Source: CAZNPH01 sp964574985
Lineage (GTDB): Bacteria > Bacteroidota > Bacteroidia > Bacteroidales > SM23-62
Reading direction: 5' to 3'
Length of the DNA: 64,000 nucleotides
Assembly (NCBI GenBank): GCA_964574985.1
Contig: CAZNPH010000005.1
Coordinates: 121,542-185,541 of the forward strand
Below, one piece after another: positions 19,555-28,866 of the stretch. Below the pieces are notes generated by a model. It was given only the letters and a program-made list of their open reading frames with translations. It ran no database searches and was not told the DNA's origin. The position numbers and the translations under genes were made by a program. The first letter of the stretch is position 1; every line of letters begins with the position of its first letter.

Positions 19555-20103
19555 ATGTCTGATGTAAATGAAGAAAAATCCCTCATAGCGGATCTGAAAA
19601 AGGGGAATCTGGCCGGATTCGACGGTCTTTTCAGAAAATATGTCCCCCGGCTGATCGCCTTCGCGGACAGTTACCTGCATGACACCCGGGAAGCAGAGGG
19701 AATTGCCCAGGAAGTCTTCATGAAAATATGGGAAACCCGGGAAACCGTCGATGAAACCAGATCTTTCGGAAATTACGTGTTCGTTATCGCCAAACATCTG
19801 ATCCTGAACAGGATCAGAAAACAGAAGTCCGAACGCCGTTACATCGAACAGGAGCTGTCTTTCGCAGAAACCGGTGCGAACAAAACCGAACATCAGGTCT
19901 TGTTCAATGAGCTGAAGGAGATCATTGATCAGGCAATCAATGCAATGCCCCCGCGCAGAAAGGAAGTCTTCATCCTGAGCCGGCAGAAGGGCATGTCTCA
20001 CGGGGCCATTGCAAAAAAACTGGATATTTCCGTCAAGACCGTTGAGGCACAAATCCGTCTGGCCATCCGGGATATCCGTGATTCACTGAAAAAACACCGT
20101 TGA
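19555..20103 (+). CDS. ECF RNA polymerase sigma factor (Bacteroidota SusC-linked type)
   Basis: A 182-residue sigma-70 family protein. Region 2 includes LFRKYVPRLIAFADSYLHD and EGIAQEVFMKIWE; region 4 is the helix-turn-helix EVFILSRQKGMSHGAIAKKL followed by SVKTVEAQIRLAIRDIR. It is followed by a FecR anti-sigma and SusC/SusD, the standard trans-envelope signalling module in which substrate bound at SusC releases the sigma to transcribe the locus. About 180 nt separate it from the FecR gene, with no convincing gene between. Confidence 0.93.
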   Translation: MSDVNEEKSLIADLKKGNLAGFDGLFRKYVPRLIAFADSYLHDTREAEGIAQEVFMKIWETRETVDETRSFGNYVFVIAKHLILNRIRKQKSERRYIEQELSFAETGANKTEHQVLFNELKEIIDQAINAMPPRRKEVFILSRQKGMSHGAIAKKLDISVKTVEAQIRLAIRDIRDSLKKHR

Positions 20104-20282
20104 ATGGCTGTCATGGAAAAACAAAACAAAAAAGCAAACGGACAAACCCGCCGGGAAGTCCTTCAAAAGAAATATTGCCGGCAGGAAAAGCATTGAATAC
20201 CGTTTCCCTCAAAAAAACCGGGGACCGGTTAAGGGATGAAAACAATTTATGTGTACTATATATGAAAAGGGTCCTGTAATCA

Positions 20283-21308
20283 ATGAAAAATCCCTTACAA
20301 ACAATCCTGCTGAAATTTTTGATCGGGGAACCCGTCCCCGGGGATAAAAAGAGCCGTGTGGACCAATGGCTCGCAGACTGCAATGATGAAGAGGCCGACC
20401 TGTTTCTTTCCGTGCATTGGGACCTTTCCGGAGAAACCGGCCATCCGGAAAACGTGGAAAATCTGCTTGACAGCACCCATGCCGCTATCCGCGGACATAA
20501 AGCAAGGTCAGGAATTCGGAAACTGAGAAGATGGATGGCAGCGGCCGCCATGCTCATTCTCCTGGCTGGCATTCCGGCCGTTTTGTTGCTCAGCCGTAAG
20601 GAAAACATGCCCTTATTGTCAAAGCGCATCGAATATACAACCCTGAGAGGTGAAAAATCATTTGTCCTTTTACCGGATGATACCAAGGTCTGGTTAAATG
20701 CCGACAGCAAGATCATTTATCCGGAAAAATTCAAATCCGCCAGAAGGAAAATCAAACTGAACGGCGAAGCCTATCTCGAAGTCCGTCATGATCCGGAAAA
20801 ACCATTCTTTGTTGAAGTTTCCCGCGCAACCATAAAGGTTACGGGGACCCGTTTCAACATCATGGCCTATTCCGGGGACAACAACATCAAAGCAACCCTG
20901 GTTGACGGGGAAATTGCCATGATCACAGGGATCCGTTCCCCGGGGAGGAAGAACATCCACATTCTGAAACCAAGCCATCAGGCATCATACGCCAAGGATA
21001 AAAAAGAGGTCACCCTCACAATAGTTGACCCTGAATTGTATACTTCCTGGAGATACGGACAGCTGACATTCAACGATGAAAGCTTTGAACAGGTGGTCAA
21101 AAAACTCGAACGGTGGTATGATGTCGATATTCATATCAGGGACAAGGAGTTGTTTGAACTGAATTATACCGGAAAAATCAGATCCGAATCCCTGGAAGAA
21201 GTCCTTGAACTGATCCGGATCACCACACCCATACATTATGTATACCAAAACGACAATGTAATCATATCCAAATCCATAAAAGAAAATGAAGACCAGCTAG
21301 TTAACTAA
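20283..21308 (+). CDS. FecR-family anti-sigma factor
   Basis: A 341-residue inner-membrane regulator. A short cytoplasmic N-terminus (residues about 1-80) precedes one membrane helix (MAAAAMLILLAGIPAVLLLS, about 84-103). A periplasmic FecR domain follows (GEKSFVLLPDDTKVWLNADS onward, with GEAYLEVRHDPEKPFFVEV). The C-terminal domain after about residue 260 (FNDESFEQVVKKLERWYDV) is the DUF4974/STN-like domain that contacts the SusC signalling domain. It should hold the ECF sigma inactive until the adjacent SusC binds its glycan. A strong terminator follows immediately. Confidence 0.92.
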   Translation: MKNPLQTILLKFLIGEPVPGDKKSRVDQWLADCNDEEADLFLSVHWDLSGETGHPENVENLLDSTHAAIRGHKARSGIRKLRRWMAAAAMLILLAGIPAVLLLSRKENMPLLSKRIEYTTLRGEKSFVLLPDDTKVWLNADSKIIYPEKFKSARRKIKLNGEAYLEVRHDPEKPFFVEVSRATIKVTGTRFNIMAYSGDNNIKATLVDGEIAMITGIRSPGRKNIHILKPSHQASYAKDKKEVTLTIVDPELYTSWRYGQLTFNDESFEQVVKKLERWYDVDIHIRDKELFELNYTGKIRSESLEEVLELIRITTPIHYVYQNDNVIISKSIKENEDQLVN

Positions 21309-21359
21309 CCAACTAACCTGCTGGCTAACCGCGCCGGCGACATAAGTCCGGCAACAAAA

Positions 21360-21396
21360 AATAGGGAAGCGTGAACAACGCTTCCCTATTTTTTTT
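21360..21396 (+). terminator. Strong intrinsic terminator after the FecR gene
   Basis: A perfect 12-bp stem (AATAGGGAAGCG at 21360-21371 with CGCTTCCCTATT at 21379-21390), a 7-nt loop and a continuous T run to 21396. It separates the sigma/anti-sigma transcript from susC, so susC/susD must have their own promoter in the roughly 55 nt that follow, presumably used by the ECF sigma. Confidence 0.9.
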
Positions 21397-21451
21397 ACAT
21401 TCGGATGCACTTCCGTAAATTAGCAGGGCGGTTATACCAGCATTAACATCC

Positions 21452-24400
21452 ATGGTTCTGATCAGAAGAACGCTCCTTTTGCAGCTCTTGCTCCTGTTTC
21501 TGGTCTTCATTGTTAAAAAAACCGAAGCCCGGCCGGATACATTGTTGACCCTCCGTCAGGAAAATGTACGGCTGGAAAGGATCCTGAACCATATTGAAAA
21601 CAAGACCGGTTACAGTTTCTTTTTCATAACCGATCAGGTGCCGCTGAACAAGGTGGTCAGCATCGATGCGCGCAATGAAGGGATCCACCGGTTGATGAGA
21701 AACCTGTTCAGGAATACAAACATTGATTTCCGGATCCTGGACAGCCAGATCGTACTCACCCTGGACAGGCCGCCTCCCGTTCAAACCATCAAAACAAACG
21801 GCCATGACATTCTCCCTTCCGCACCATCCGGGCATTATGCCTCCAGACTGCGCCATCTCGGATTGAGAAAATACCGCATATCGGGAACGGTAACCGACCG
21901 GGCAACCGGTGAACCGCTGCCCGGGGTAAACATCATAGAGAACAATACCCATAAAGGAACGGTTACCGACATGGACGGACATTATTCCCTGAAACTTGAC
22001 AAAAGAACAACGGAGATATCTTTTTCATACATAGGATACGCAAACAAGACCGTCACCACCAACGGATCATCGGTCATAGACATTCAAATGATATCCTATC
22101 CGCGCCCCCTGCAGGAAGTCGTCCTGATCGGTTATGGCAATCAGAAGCATGACGACCTTACCGGTTCAATATCCACACTTCATAAAAACCGGATCAGCAA
22201 GCTCCAGGTATCGGGTATCGACCAGGCCATACAGGGCCTGATTTCCGGAGTTTACGTGGTGAGAAGCTCAGGAAGGCCGGGTGCACCGGTTTCCATTAAG
22301 GTCAGGGGTATCGGTACGGTCAACAATTCGGAACCGCTGATTGTGATCGACGGATTTCCGGTGGCCAATGAAAACCTTGCCGGGACACCCGATAATGCAC
22401 TGGATGCGATCAATCCCAACGACATCGAGAAGGTCACGGTGCTGAAAGATGCTTCTGCCACCTCCATATACGGGGCGAGGGGAGCCAACGGGGTCATTAT
22501 GATCGAAACCAAAAGGGGAAGGCCCGGATCAGCCAGTGTATCTTTTTCCACCTACCGTGGCATAGCCAACTTATCCGGGAAAATCGACCTTCTGGATACC
22601 AAGGGATATGTGGCTTTTTACGATTCGTTGTACACTTATGGTACCGCCGACGGCATTCCCAAACCCCTTCACCCCGCATACAGCGATCCGGCCAATCTGG
22701 CCACCAATACCGACTGGCAGGAAGTGGCCACCCGGACGGCGGATGTCCGGAACTATTATTTTTCGGTCAGTGGGGGCACCGAATCGGGTAATTTCAATTC
22801 CTCCGCCGGCTATTACAGGGAAGAAGGCATCCTCCACGGGACCAATCTTGAACGCTACAGCATGCGGATCAATTCGGATTTCTCTGTGGGAGAAAAGTTC
22901 AGGTTCGGAGAAAGCGTCACCCTGAGCCGCCTTGTACAGGACCGGGAAGCCCGGGGATTCAACAGCATTTTTTATGCCTCCCCCATGATGCCGGTTTACG
23001 ATCCCATCAACTACCGGGGATATGCAGGACCTTCACCACTGACCACGGGGCAAAACACGGTAACCAATGTACTTGCCGAAAACCTGATGCACACACTTCA
23101 GAGAAATACCACAAGAATCATGGGGACCCTGTACGCCGATTATGAAATCATCAGGAATTTCAGATACAGGCTGAACGGTTCCATCGACCTGTCCCTGATC
23201 GATGGCAATACCTTTATTCCCCGGTATGATCTCGGCAGCAAGGGAAGCATTGGAATCCGCGGAAATCTCGAAGCATATTCATACCAGAACAAACAACTCA
23301 GGCAAATATGGCTGGTTGAGAACATCCTGCATTACAAAAAGCAATTTTTTGATAACCACGAACTTTCCCTGATGGCCGGACAAACCATCCAGGCTTATAC
23401 CAGCGAGAGCCTCCGGGCCAGCGCAAGGAATTTTCCCGATCCCCGGCTGACCCTGATCAGTTCCGACCGGGAAGATATCGATGCCGAAGAAACCTTCTCG
23501 GAATGGAGGCTCCTTTCCTATCTGTTCAGGATTCGGTATGCCCTTCAAAAAAAATATTATCTCACCACCAGCATGCGGATTGACGGATCGTCCCGTTTCG
23601 GCCCCAAAAACCGCTGGGGGCATTTCCCCTCCTTTGCCGCCGCGTGGAAAGTCAGCAATGAACAGTTCTGGCCGTCCCTGCCTTTTGTGGAAGCCCTCAA
23701 GATCAGGATCGGTTATGGTCTCTCCGGAAACCAGGAGATCGGCAATTACGGATATTATACACAGATTGCCACCGACAGGAGTTTTTATGTCTTCGGACTG
23801 ACCCAGGACACCTATTTCGGGGGAAGCCCGCTGCTGAGCTACGGCAACCGCAACATCCGGTGGGAAAATGCCACCCAGGGCAATGCCGGCATCGACATCC
23901 GCCTGTTCAGGAACAAGCTGGCCATCACAAGCGACTATTACCTGAAAAGAACCAACGACATGCTGGTCCGCATCCCTTTGTCCGGACTCGCGGGGATGTT
24001 GCAGAAATATGCCGAACCTTACGTGAACGTTGGTATAGTGGACAACCGGGGCCTGGAATTTTCGGCCAGCTATAAGAAGTTCAGCGGCCGTTTTCATTAT
24101 GCATTGTCCGGCAATCTTTCCACCATCAACAACCGTGTCGTATATCTTGAAGACAATTACATACTGGGGGGCGACCATGAAGAAACCAGAACGGAAGCCG
24201 GATATCCCGTGGGGAGCTTTTACGGTTATGTACACGAGGGCATTTTCCGGAACCAGGAAGAAATCGGGCGCCACGCGTTCCAGTCAGACCAGACGAAACC
24301 CGGCGACATCAAATTCAAGGACCTGGACAGGGACGGTTACATCACCCCCATGGACAGGACCCATATCGGAAAGCCCGTACCTGACCTGATATACGGATTC

Positions 24401-24913
24401 ACCATGGAGGCATTCTATGCAAATTTCGATCTTTCCCTTTATCTCCAGGGTGTGCAGGGGAATGACATCTACAGCGATGTGATGCGCAATCTGAAGTCCC
24501 CTTCCAATATAACCAACCGGATCGACCACAACAAATCCCCGGCAGTCCTCAATTACTGGAGTGATGAAAACAAAAATACCGATGTGCCCAGGTTGTCGGT
24601 CGATGACCCCAACAACAATGCAAGGATCTCGGACAGGTGGATAGAAGACGGCTCATTCATGAGAATCAGGTGTATTCAGGTCGGTTACAACCTCCCCCTT
24701 CCCGCCCTGACCGCCATCCGTGCACAAAAAGCAAGGATTTATGTCAGCGGACAGAATCTGTTTACCTTCACGGGTTACAGCGGACTGGAGCCCGAGATCG
24801 GGAGCGAACACCCGGTGGGTTACGGAGGGGAACCGACCCTTGACAATGGGATTGATTACGGGGTTTACCCCCAGCCCAGGATTTTTTCCGTGGGTTTGCA
24901 ACTGACATTTTAA
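21452..24913 (+). CDS. SusC-family TonB-dependent outer-membrane receptor with signalling domain
   Basis: A 1153-residue outer-membrane transporter. After a hydrophobic signal (LLLQLLLLFLVFIV) come an N-terminal STN signalling domain (about residues 40-95; FFFITDQVPLNKVVSI), a carboxypeptidase-D-like Ig domain (about 145-225; GTVTDRATGEPLPGVNI), the plug (LQEVVLIGYGNQKHDDLTG, then GARGANGVIMIETKRG), and a 22-strand-type barrel ending in the aromatic terminus VGLQLTF. With SusD it imports glycan fragments too large for porins. The STN domain is what touches FecR, matching the sigma/anti-sigma genes just upstream. SusD follows after 6 nt. Confidence 0.95.
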   Translation: MVLIRRTLLLQLLLLFLVFIVKKTEARPDTLLTLRQENVRLERILNHIENKTGYSFFFITDQVPLNKVVSIDARNEGIHRLMRNLFRNTNIDFRILDSQIVLTLDRPPPVQTIKTNGHDILPSAPSGHYASRLRHLGLRKYRISGTVTDRATGEPLPGVNIIENNTHKGTVTDMDGHYSLKLDKRTTEISFSYIGYANKTVTTNGSSVIDIQMISYPRPLQEVVLIGYGNQKHDDLTGSISTLHKNRISKLQVSGIDQAIQGLISGVYVVRSSGRPGAPVSIKVRGIGTVNNSEPLIVIDGFPVANENLAGTPDNALDAINPNDIEKVTVLKDASATSIYGARGANGVIMIETKRGRPGSASVSFSTYRGIANLSGKIDLLDTKGYVAFYDSLYTYGTADGIPKPLHPAYSDPANLATNTDWQEVATRTADVRNYYFSVSGGTESGNFNSSAGYYREEGILHGTNLERYSMRINSDFSVGEKFRFGESVTLSRLVQDREARGFNSIFYASPMMPVYDPINYRGYAGPSPLTTGQNTVTNVLAENLMHTLQRNTTRIMGTLYADYEIIRNFRYRLNGSIDLSLIDGNTFIPRYDLGSKGSIGIRGNLEAYSYQNKQLRQIWLVENILHYKKQFFDNHELSLMAGQTIQAYTSESLRASARNFPDPRLTLISSDREDIDAEETFSEWRLLSYLFRIRYALQKKYYLTTSMRIDGSSRFGPKNRWGHFPSFAAAWKVSNEQFWPSLPFVEALKIRIGYGLSGNQEIGNYGYYTQIATDRSFYVFGLTQDTYFGGSPLLSYGNRNIRWENATQGNAGIDIRLFRNKLAITSDYYLKRTNDMLVRIPLSGLAGMLQKYAEPYVNVGIVDNRGLEFSASYKKFSGRFHYALSGNLSTINNRVVYLEDNYILGGDHEETRTEAGYPVGSFYGYVHEGIFRNQEEIGRHAFQSDQTKPGDIKFKDLDRDGYITPMDRTHIGKPVPDLIYGFTMEAFYANFDLSLYLQGVQGNDIYSDVMRNLKSPSNITNRIDHNKSPAVLNYWSDENKNTDVPRLSVDDPNNNARISDRWIEDGSFMRIRCIQVGYNLPLPALTAIRAQKARIYVSGQNLFTFTGYSGLEPEIGSEHPVGYGGEPTLDNGIDYGVYPQPRIFSVGLQLTF

Positions 24914-24919
24914 ACAGAT

Positions 24920-26449
24920 ATGATGCACAGACTCAGAACAGAAATACCGGTCCTCATCCTGATAATGCTTGTATTGTCATTCTGCAGTGAGGATTTCCTG
25001 GAAGTAACCCCCCAAAATTATCCTACGGACGGATCATACTATCTGACCGAAGAGCATGCAGTATCAGCCCTTACCTCGGCCTATGACCCGCTGACCTGGC
25101 CGGAATTCTACGGCGCCTTTTATTACCTCATCATCGATGGAGCCTCGGATGACTGCAAAGCCGAAAATCCCAAATTCGATGATTTCACCTATAACCTGGA
25201 TGACGAAGATATCAAGCAATTGTACAATTCATATTACCGGGGTGTATCGCGCTGCAATATCGTGCTGGAAAAAGTCCCCGGGATCCGCATGAACCTCGAT
25301 CTCCGGAAGAACATACTGGCCGAAGCAAAATTCCTGCGCGCCCTGTACAACTGGCACATCGTGGTCACTTTCGGAGAAGCTCCCCTGGTAAACCGCGTAC
25401 TCAGTGCAGATGAGCTCAAACAGCCCAAAGATTCAACCGCCGACTTCTGGGAACAGATCGAAACCGACCTGACAGAAGCCGCTGAAATTCTCCCCCTGAA
25501 AAGTGAATACGATGCGGCTGATGCCGGAAGAGCCACCAAAGGCGCTGCACAGGCCCTGCTGGGCAAATCCTGCCTGTACCAGGAAAAGTGGGAAGAAGCA
25601 GCCGCCCTGTTCGAGGAAGTGATCAATTCCGGTGAATACGCCCTGGTAACAGCCCCCAACCAGGACAGCATTGACTATTACCATGCATACCTCTCCGTTT
25701 TTACTTCGGAACCCTATTACGGAACCGGAGGGGAAAACAATTCCGAATCGGTCTTTGAAATACAATTCAACAAATTCATTGCCGGATTTCAGGGAGCGCC
25801 TCTCGTGGGATGGGGAAATGCCGGAACCCTCAGGGATCTGTACCTGAACTCCGAGCCGCTTTCCCTGGGTTGGGACAAGCTGGTCCCTTCCCCGGATTTT
25901 GTCGGGGAATTTGAACCCGGGGATATCAGAAAATATGCCTCGGTCTGGTCAAACGGCGAGATCGTCGATTACCGGCCGGGCACGAGATTGTACCTTTACC
26001 GGTTCAACGCGAAGACCGATGCCCCGCTTACGGGATACAACATCAAAAAAACAGTGTTTCCGGTTGTTTATGAATACCTGGTCTCCCCCAACAACTGGTT
26101 GATGATACGCTATGCAGATATGCTTTTGATGTATGCAGAGGCATTGTACCACCTCGGTGAAGACCCCTATCCCTATATCAACATGGTAAGACAGCGGGTG
26201 GGGTTGCCGCCGGCCACCCTGGAAATGCCGGAAGCACTGATCCATGAAAGGCGGGTCGAACTGGGTTTTGAGGCACACCGGTTCAGGGACCTGGTCAGGT
26301 GGAGCTCGGAAACCATCGGGTGGGTAAGTCCGGATGAACACATCCCCGGCTTCATCCCCGGAAAACATGAATATTTCGCGCTTCCTCAGTTTGAGGTGGA
26401 TATTTCACAAGGCATACTCAGGCAGAATCCGAATTATGTCAGCAACTGA
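24920..26449 (+). CDS. SusD/RagB-family surface glycan-binding lipoprotein
   Basis: A 509-residue lipoprotein (lipobox ending LSFCSE, Cys about residue 22). N-terminal FLEVTPQNYPTDGSYY followed by AVSALTSAYDPL is the classic SusD opening. The helical TPR-like core contains AEAKFLRALYNWHIVVTFGEAPL and ADAGRATKGAAQALLGKSCLYQ, and the C-terminus has MRYADMLLMYAEALY and ERRVELGFEAHRFRDLVRW. It caps the SusC barrel and binds the oligosaccharide. The glycan is not evident: no endo-acting hydrolase lies next to the pair, only remnants of one or two Tat-exported genes in the opposite orientation. Confidence 0.95.
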   Translation: MMHRLRTEIPVLILIMLVLSFCSEDFLEVTPQNYPTDGSYYLTEEHAVSALTSAYDPLTWPEFYGAFYYLIIDGASDDCKAENPKFDDFTYNLDDEDIKQLYNSYYRGVSRCNIVLEKVPGIRMNLDLRKNILAEAKFLRALYNWHIVVTFGEAPLVNRVLSADELKQPKDSTADFWEQIETDLTEAAEILPLKSEYDAADAGRATKGAAQALLGKSCLYQEKWEEAAALFEEVINSGEYALVTAPNQDSIDYYHAYLSVFTSEPYYGTGGENNSESVFEIQFNKFIAGFQGAPLVGWGNAGTLRDLYLNSEPLSLGWDKLVPSPDFVGEFEPGDIRKYASVWSNGEIVDYRPGTRLYLYRFNAKTDAPLTGYNIKKTVFPVVYEYLVSPNNWLMIRYADMLLMYAEALYHLGEDPYPYINMVRQRVGLPPATLEMPEALIHERRVELGFEAHRFRDLVRWSSETIGWVSPDEHIPGFIPGKHEYFALPQFEVDISQGILRQNPNYVSN

Positions 26450-26491
26450 TCCATGGCACTGGTTTTGTTTTATCCGGTCCCGCCGGAAGGG

Positions 26492-27510
26492 TCAGCCAAA
26501 GACAAGTTTCAGTAACCGGGTTTCCTTAAACTTCATTTCCATGGTGAAACGGCTGACCGATTTCGCCAGCAGGTCCCCGGTCATGGCGTCAAACACATCA
26601 CACCTGTCCGGCAAACAGATTTCCTTCTCCCCCCCTGTCCCGGAGATGCAACTTATGCCAATGAAACCGGAATTGGCGTAAACGGCCTCCCCGGAGTGAT
26701 TGTACACATGCACTCCCGCCTCTGTAAATATGTTGCGCAGGATCCCGGCGGGCAGCATGGGAGATACCGAATAAACGGAATTTCTGTTCTCAAGCTCCCT
26801 GACCACCAGGGAAGGTTGGTTGCTGGCTTCCAGCCGGCCCAGATCATCATTGCTTAACCGGTGATGGCTGAACCATTCGTTGGCATTGTAAACCGGATTA
26901 AAGCCAATGATGTTGCCGGCATATTTGCCATTGCTGAAATACCGGACGAACTCCCTGAAAGCCCGGTTGCTGTCCTGTTTCCAAAGCTCAGAGGCATGGG
27001 ATGCCGTCTCCAGCCTTTTCCCGGTGCTGAACAAAGTCAGCTCTTCATAATTCTTTTTGCACCAACGGTACGGACTGGCACCCCTGGCTCCCACGTACAG
27101 GATCAATTTGATGTCCGGCATCCGGTCAACCAGCCGCCGGATATGTGCATCGTATTTGTCGAAATAATATTCATCTTCCCCGTCCCGGCAAAGTGGGACG
27201 GTAACATCCATTGCGGTCATATAAACCTTGATGCCCGCTCCCCTGTACTGCTCCAGTTTCTCCGGTGCGTAATCGGCAGGCAATGCCAGCCGCCCCCACA
27301 TACGGGATGACTTTTTGCCGTCAATGAACAATTCCGGCATGCCGTTTACCATTTTTACATAAGCGCCAGGTGTGGAGTTGCCTGACGGATCGCTTTCGCC
27401 TGATCCGGCTGAATTCAGATTGCGACCCGGCAACTGCGGGTTCAGCAGAATGGCGGAAGACCCCAGGGCGGCATGCCTCAGAAAATCCCGTCTTGAATTT
27501 TATGTGTCAT
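26492..27510 (-). pseudogene. Frameshifted, internally deleted Tat-exported glycosidase-like gene
   Basis: From 27431 down, 313 codons are open but no ATG starts this frame near the beginning. An ATG at 27510-27508, 1 nt after the upstream stop, reads MTHKI and then stops. Adding one base to the T run at 27498-27501 would give MTHKNSRRDFLRHAAL, a complete Tat signal that continues in the long frame, so a one-base deletion is the simplest explanation. The N-terminal half (PADYAPEKLEQYRGAGIKVY, GNIIGFNPVYNANEWFSHH) resembles a GH42/beta-galactosidase-type barrel. It jumps directly to a C-terminal domain (AGVHVYNHSGEAVYANSGF, LPDRCDVFDAMTGDLLAKSV) without the rest of the barrel, so a large in-frame internal deletion is likely. 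Converges on susD. Confidence 0.55.
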
Positions 27511-27511
27511 C

Positions 27512-27787
27512 TTATGAATTGTTTTTCATATATCTGACGGCGTCACCGAAGGCTTTCAGGCCCGGTAAACGCATTTCATCGTATCCCCAAAGGACGCCGC
27601 CGGCCAGATCATCCAGGCGGTCAAAAACACGCTCAATGCCTTCGTCAAAAAAATTAAAAGGGGCAATCTGAATGCCCGACATGAATTCCTTCTTTGCAGT
27701 CACTTTATTAATAAAACCTCCCCCGAAACCGATACCCGCCCCGGCAATCATGCTGTTTTTCAAAAAAGATCTCCTTTTCAGTTTCAT
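27512..27787 (-). pseudogene. Short Tat-signal protein, probably an internally deleted remnant
   Basis: The 91 codons begin with a clear Tat signal (KRRSFLKNSMIAGAGIGFGG), then KKEFMSGIQIAPFNFFDEG, the beginning of a larger exported barrel-type protein as I recall such families, and about 35 residues later end in GVLWGYDEMRLPGLKAF and RYMKNN, which reads like the last strand and helix of such a protein. The middle appears missing in frame. It is followed after 1 nt by the ATG of the next damaged Tat gene, so both probably belonged to one operon. It could instead be a genuine 91-residue exported protein. A minus-strand promoter element lies at 27858-27851. Confidence 0.5.
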
Positions 27788-27806
27788 TATGGTAATTTAT
27801 CCTTTA

Positions 27807-27839
27807 TTTGCACATGGCATAAATATAGCAGTATCTTTG
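27807..27839 (+). promoter_or_regulatory. Bacteroidota promoter for the aldo/keto reductase
   Basis: TTTG at 27807-27810 and TATCTTTG (TAnnTTTG) at 27832-27839, spaced by 21 nt, agree with the -33/-7 pattern of Bacteroidota primary-sigma promoters. The start codon follows at 27865, leaving a leader of about 20 nt. Confidence 0.6.
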
Positions 27840-27850
27840 CAAACCAGACC

Positions 27851-27858
27851 CAAAAATA
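27851..27858 (-). promoter_or_regulatory. Divergent -7 promoter element for the Tat-signal gene
   Basis: On the minus strand this reads TATTTTTG, an exact TAnnTTTG match, about 64 nt before the ATG at 27787. It lies only 11 bp beyond the plus-strand -7 element, so the two divergent promoters interlock. No clear -33 element was found. Confidence 0.4.
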
Positions 27859-27864
27859 CGAATT

Positions 27865-28866
27865 ATGATACACAGGCCTTCCCCTTCACGATACCGGCAG
27901 ATGGAATACAGGCGCACGGGGGTGAGCGGACTGAAACTGCCGGTCATTTCCATGGGTTTATGGCACAATTTCGGACAGGTGGATGATTTCGATGAAAGCA
28001 GGAAAATGATCCGGAAAGCTTTCGATGCAGGGATCACCCATTTTGATCTGGCCAATAACTACGGACCCCCTCCCGGTTCTGCGGAAGAAAATTTCGGGAA
28101 GATCCTCAGGAAAGACTTTGCGGGATACCGCGATGAAATGATCATATCCACCAAAGCAGGATATGGCATGTGGCCCGGACCATACGGCGACCATGGATCG
28201 AGAAAATACCTGCTGGCCAGTCTGGACCAGAGTCTGCGCCGCCTTCAACTGGACTATGTGGACATATTCTATTCCCACCGCCCCGATCCGGGAACACCCA
28301 TGGAAGAAACCATGCAGGCGCTGGATCATGCGGTCAGGTCAGGAAAGGCACTTTATGCAGGCATTTCGAACTATGACCCCCGACAGACAAAAAAAGCTTC
28401 CGGGATCCTCAGATCCCTTGGCACGCCCTGCCTGATCCACCAGGCCCGTTATTCAATGCTTAACCGCCGTGCGGAGAAGGGACTGACCAGTGTATTGAAA
28501 GAACAGGGGATCGGAATGGTCGCATTTTCCCCCCTTGCACAGGGATTGCTGACAGACAAGTACCTTCACGGCATCCCGGAAAATTCCCGTGCAGGTAAAA
28601 TCCACGGGTATCTTCAGAAAAAACAGGTAACCCCGGACATCATCCAAACAGTCAGAAAACTGAACGAACTTGCCCTGTCAAGGGATCAGTCACTCGCCCG
28701 TATGGCAATCGCCTGGTTACTGGCCAGGCCGGGACTGACCTCCGTATTGGTGGGGGCAAGCAACACCGGTCAGCTGAAAGACAACCTGCAGGCACCGGAC
28801 AATATTGAATTCTCAGAGCGGGAAACCGAACAGATCGAAAACATTCTCAGATCAGCTTCTTTTTGA
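27865..28866 (+). CDS. Aldo/keto reductase (L-glyceraldehyde-3-phosphate reductase, YghZ/Gpr-like)
   Basis: A 333-residue NADPH-dependent reductase. The N-terminus (SRYRQMEYRRTGVSGLKLPV then GLWHNFG) and the block FDLANNYGPPPGSAEENFG are characteristic of the YghZ group, which reduces L-glyceraldehyde 3-phosphate and methylglyoxal. The AKR catalytic Asp/Tyr pair lies in that block, and the Lys and His are in MIISTKAGYG and DIFYSHRPDPG. The full-length start at 27865 aligns with this group and fits the promoter at 27807-27839. Its last 15 nt overlap the convergent rhaA gene. Aldehyde detoxification next to rhamnose catabolism, which yields lactaldehyde, would make sense. Confidence 0.9.
   Translation: MIHRPSPSRYRQMEYRRTGVSGLKLPVISMGLWHNFGQVDDFDESRKMIRKAFDAGITHFDLANNYGPPPGSAEENFGKILRKDFAGYRDEMIISTKAGYGMWPGPYGDHGSRKYLLASLDQSLRRLQLDYVDIFYSHRPDPGTPMEETMQALDHAVRSGKALYAGISNYDPRQTKKASGILRSLGTPCLIHQARYSMLNRRAEKGLTSVLKEQGIGMVAFSPLAQGLLTDKYLHGIPENSRAGKIHGYLQKKQVTPDIIQTVRKLNELALSRDQSLARMAIAWLLARPGLTSVLVGASNTGQLKDNLQAPDNIEFSERETEQIENILRSASF

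Noticed and set aside
20113..20196. A 27-residue peptide between the sigma and FecR genes
   Set aside because: Lysine-rich, without motif, ribosome site or promoter; more likely a chance frame in an AC-rich spacer.
26492..27433. Treating the 313-codon frame as an intact gene with a TTG start
   Set aside because: The TTG has no ribosome-site support and lies in the middle of a Tat signal that is restored by one inserted base; the pseudogene reading explains more.
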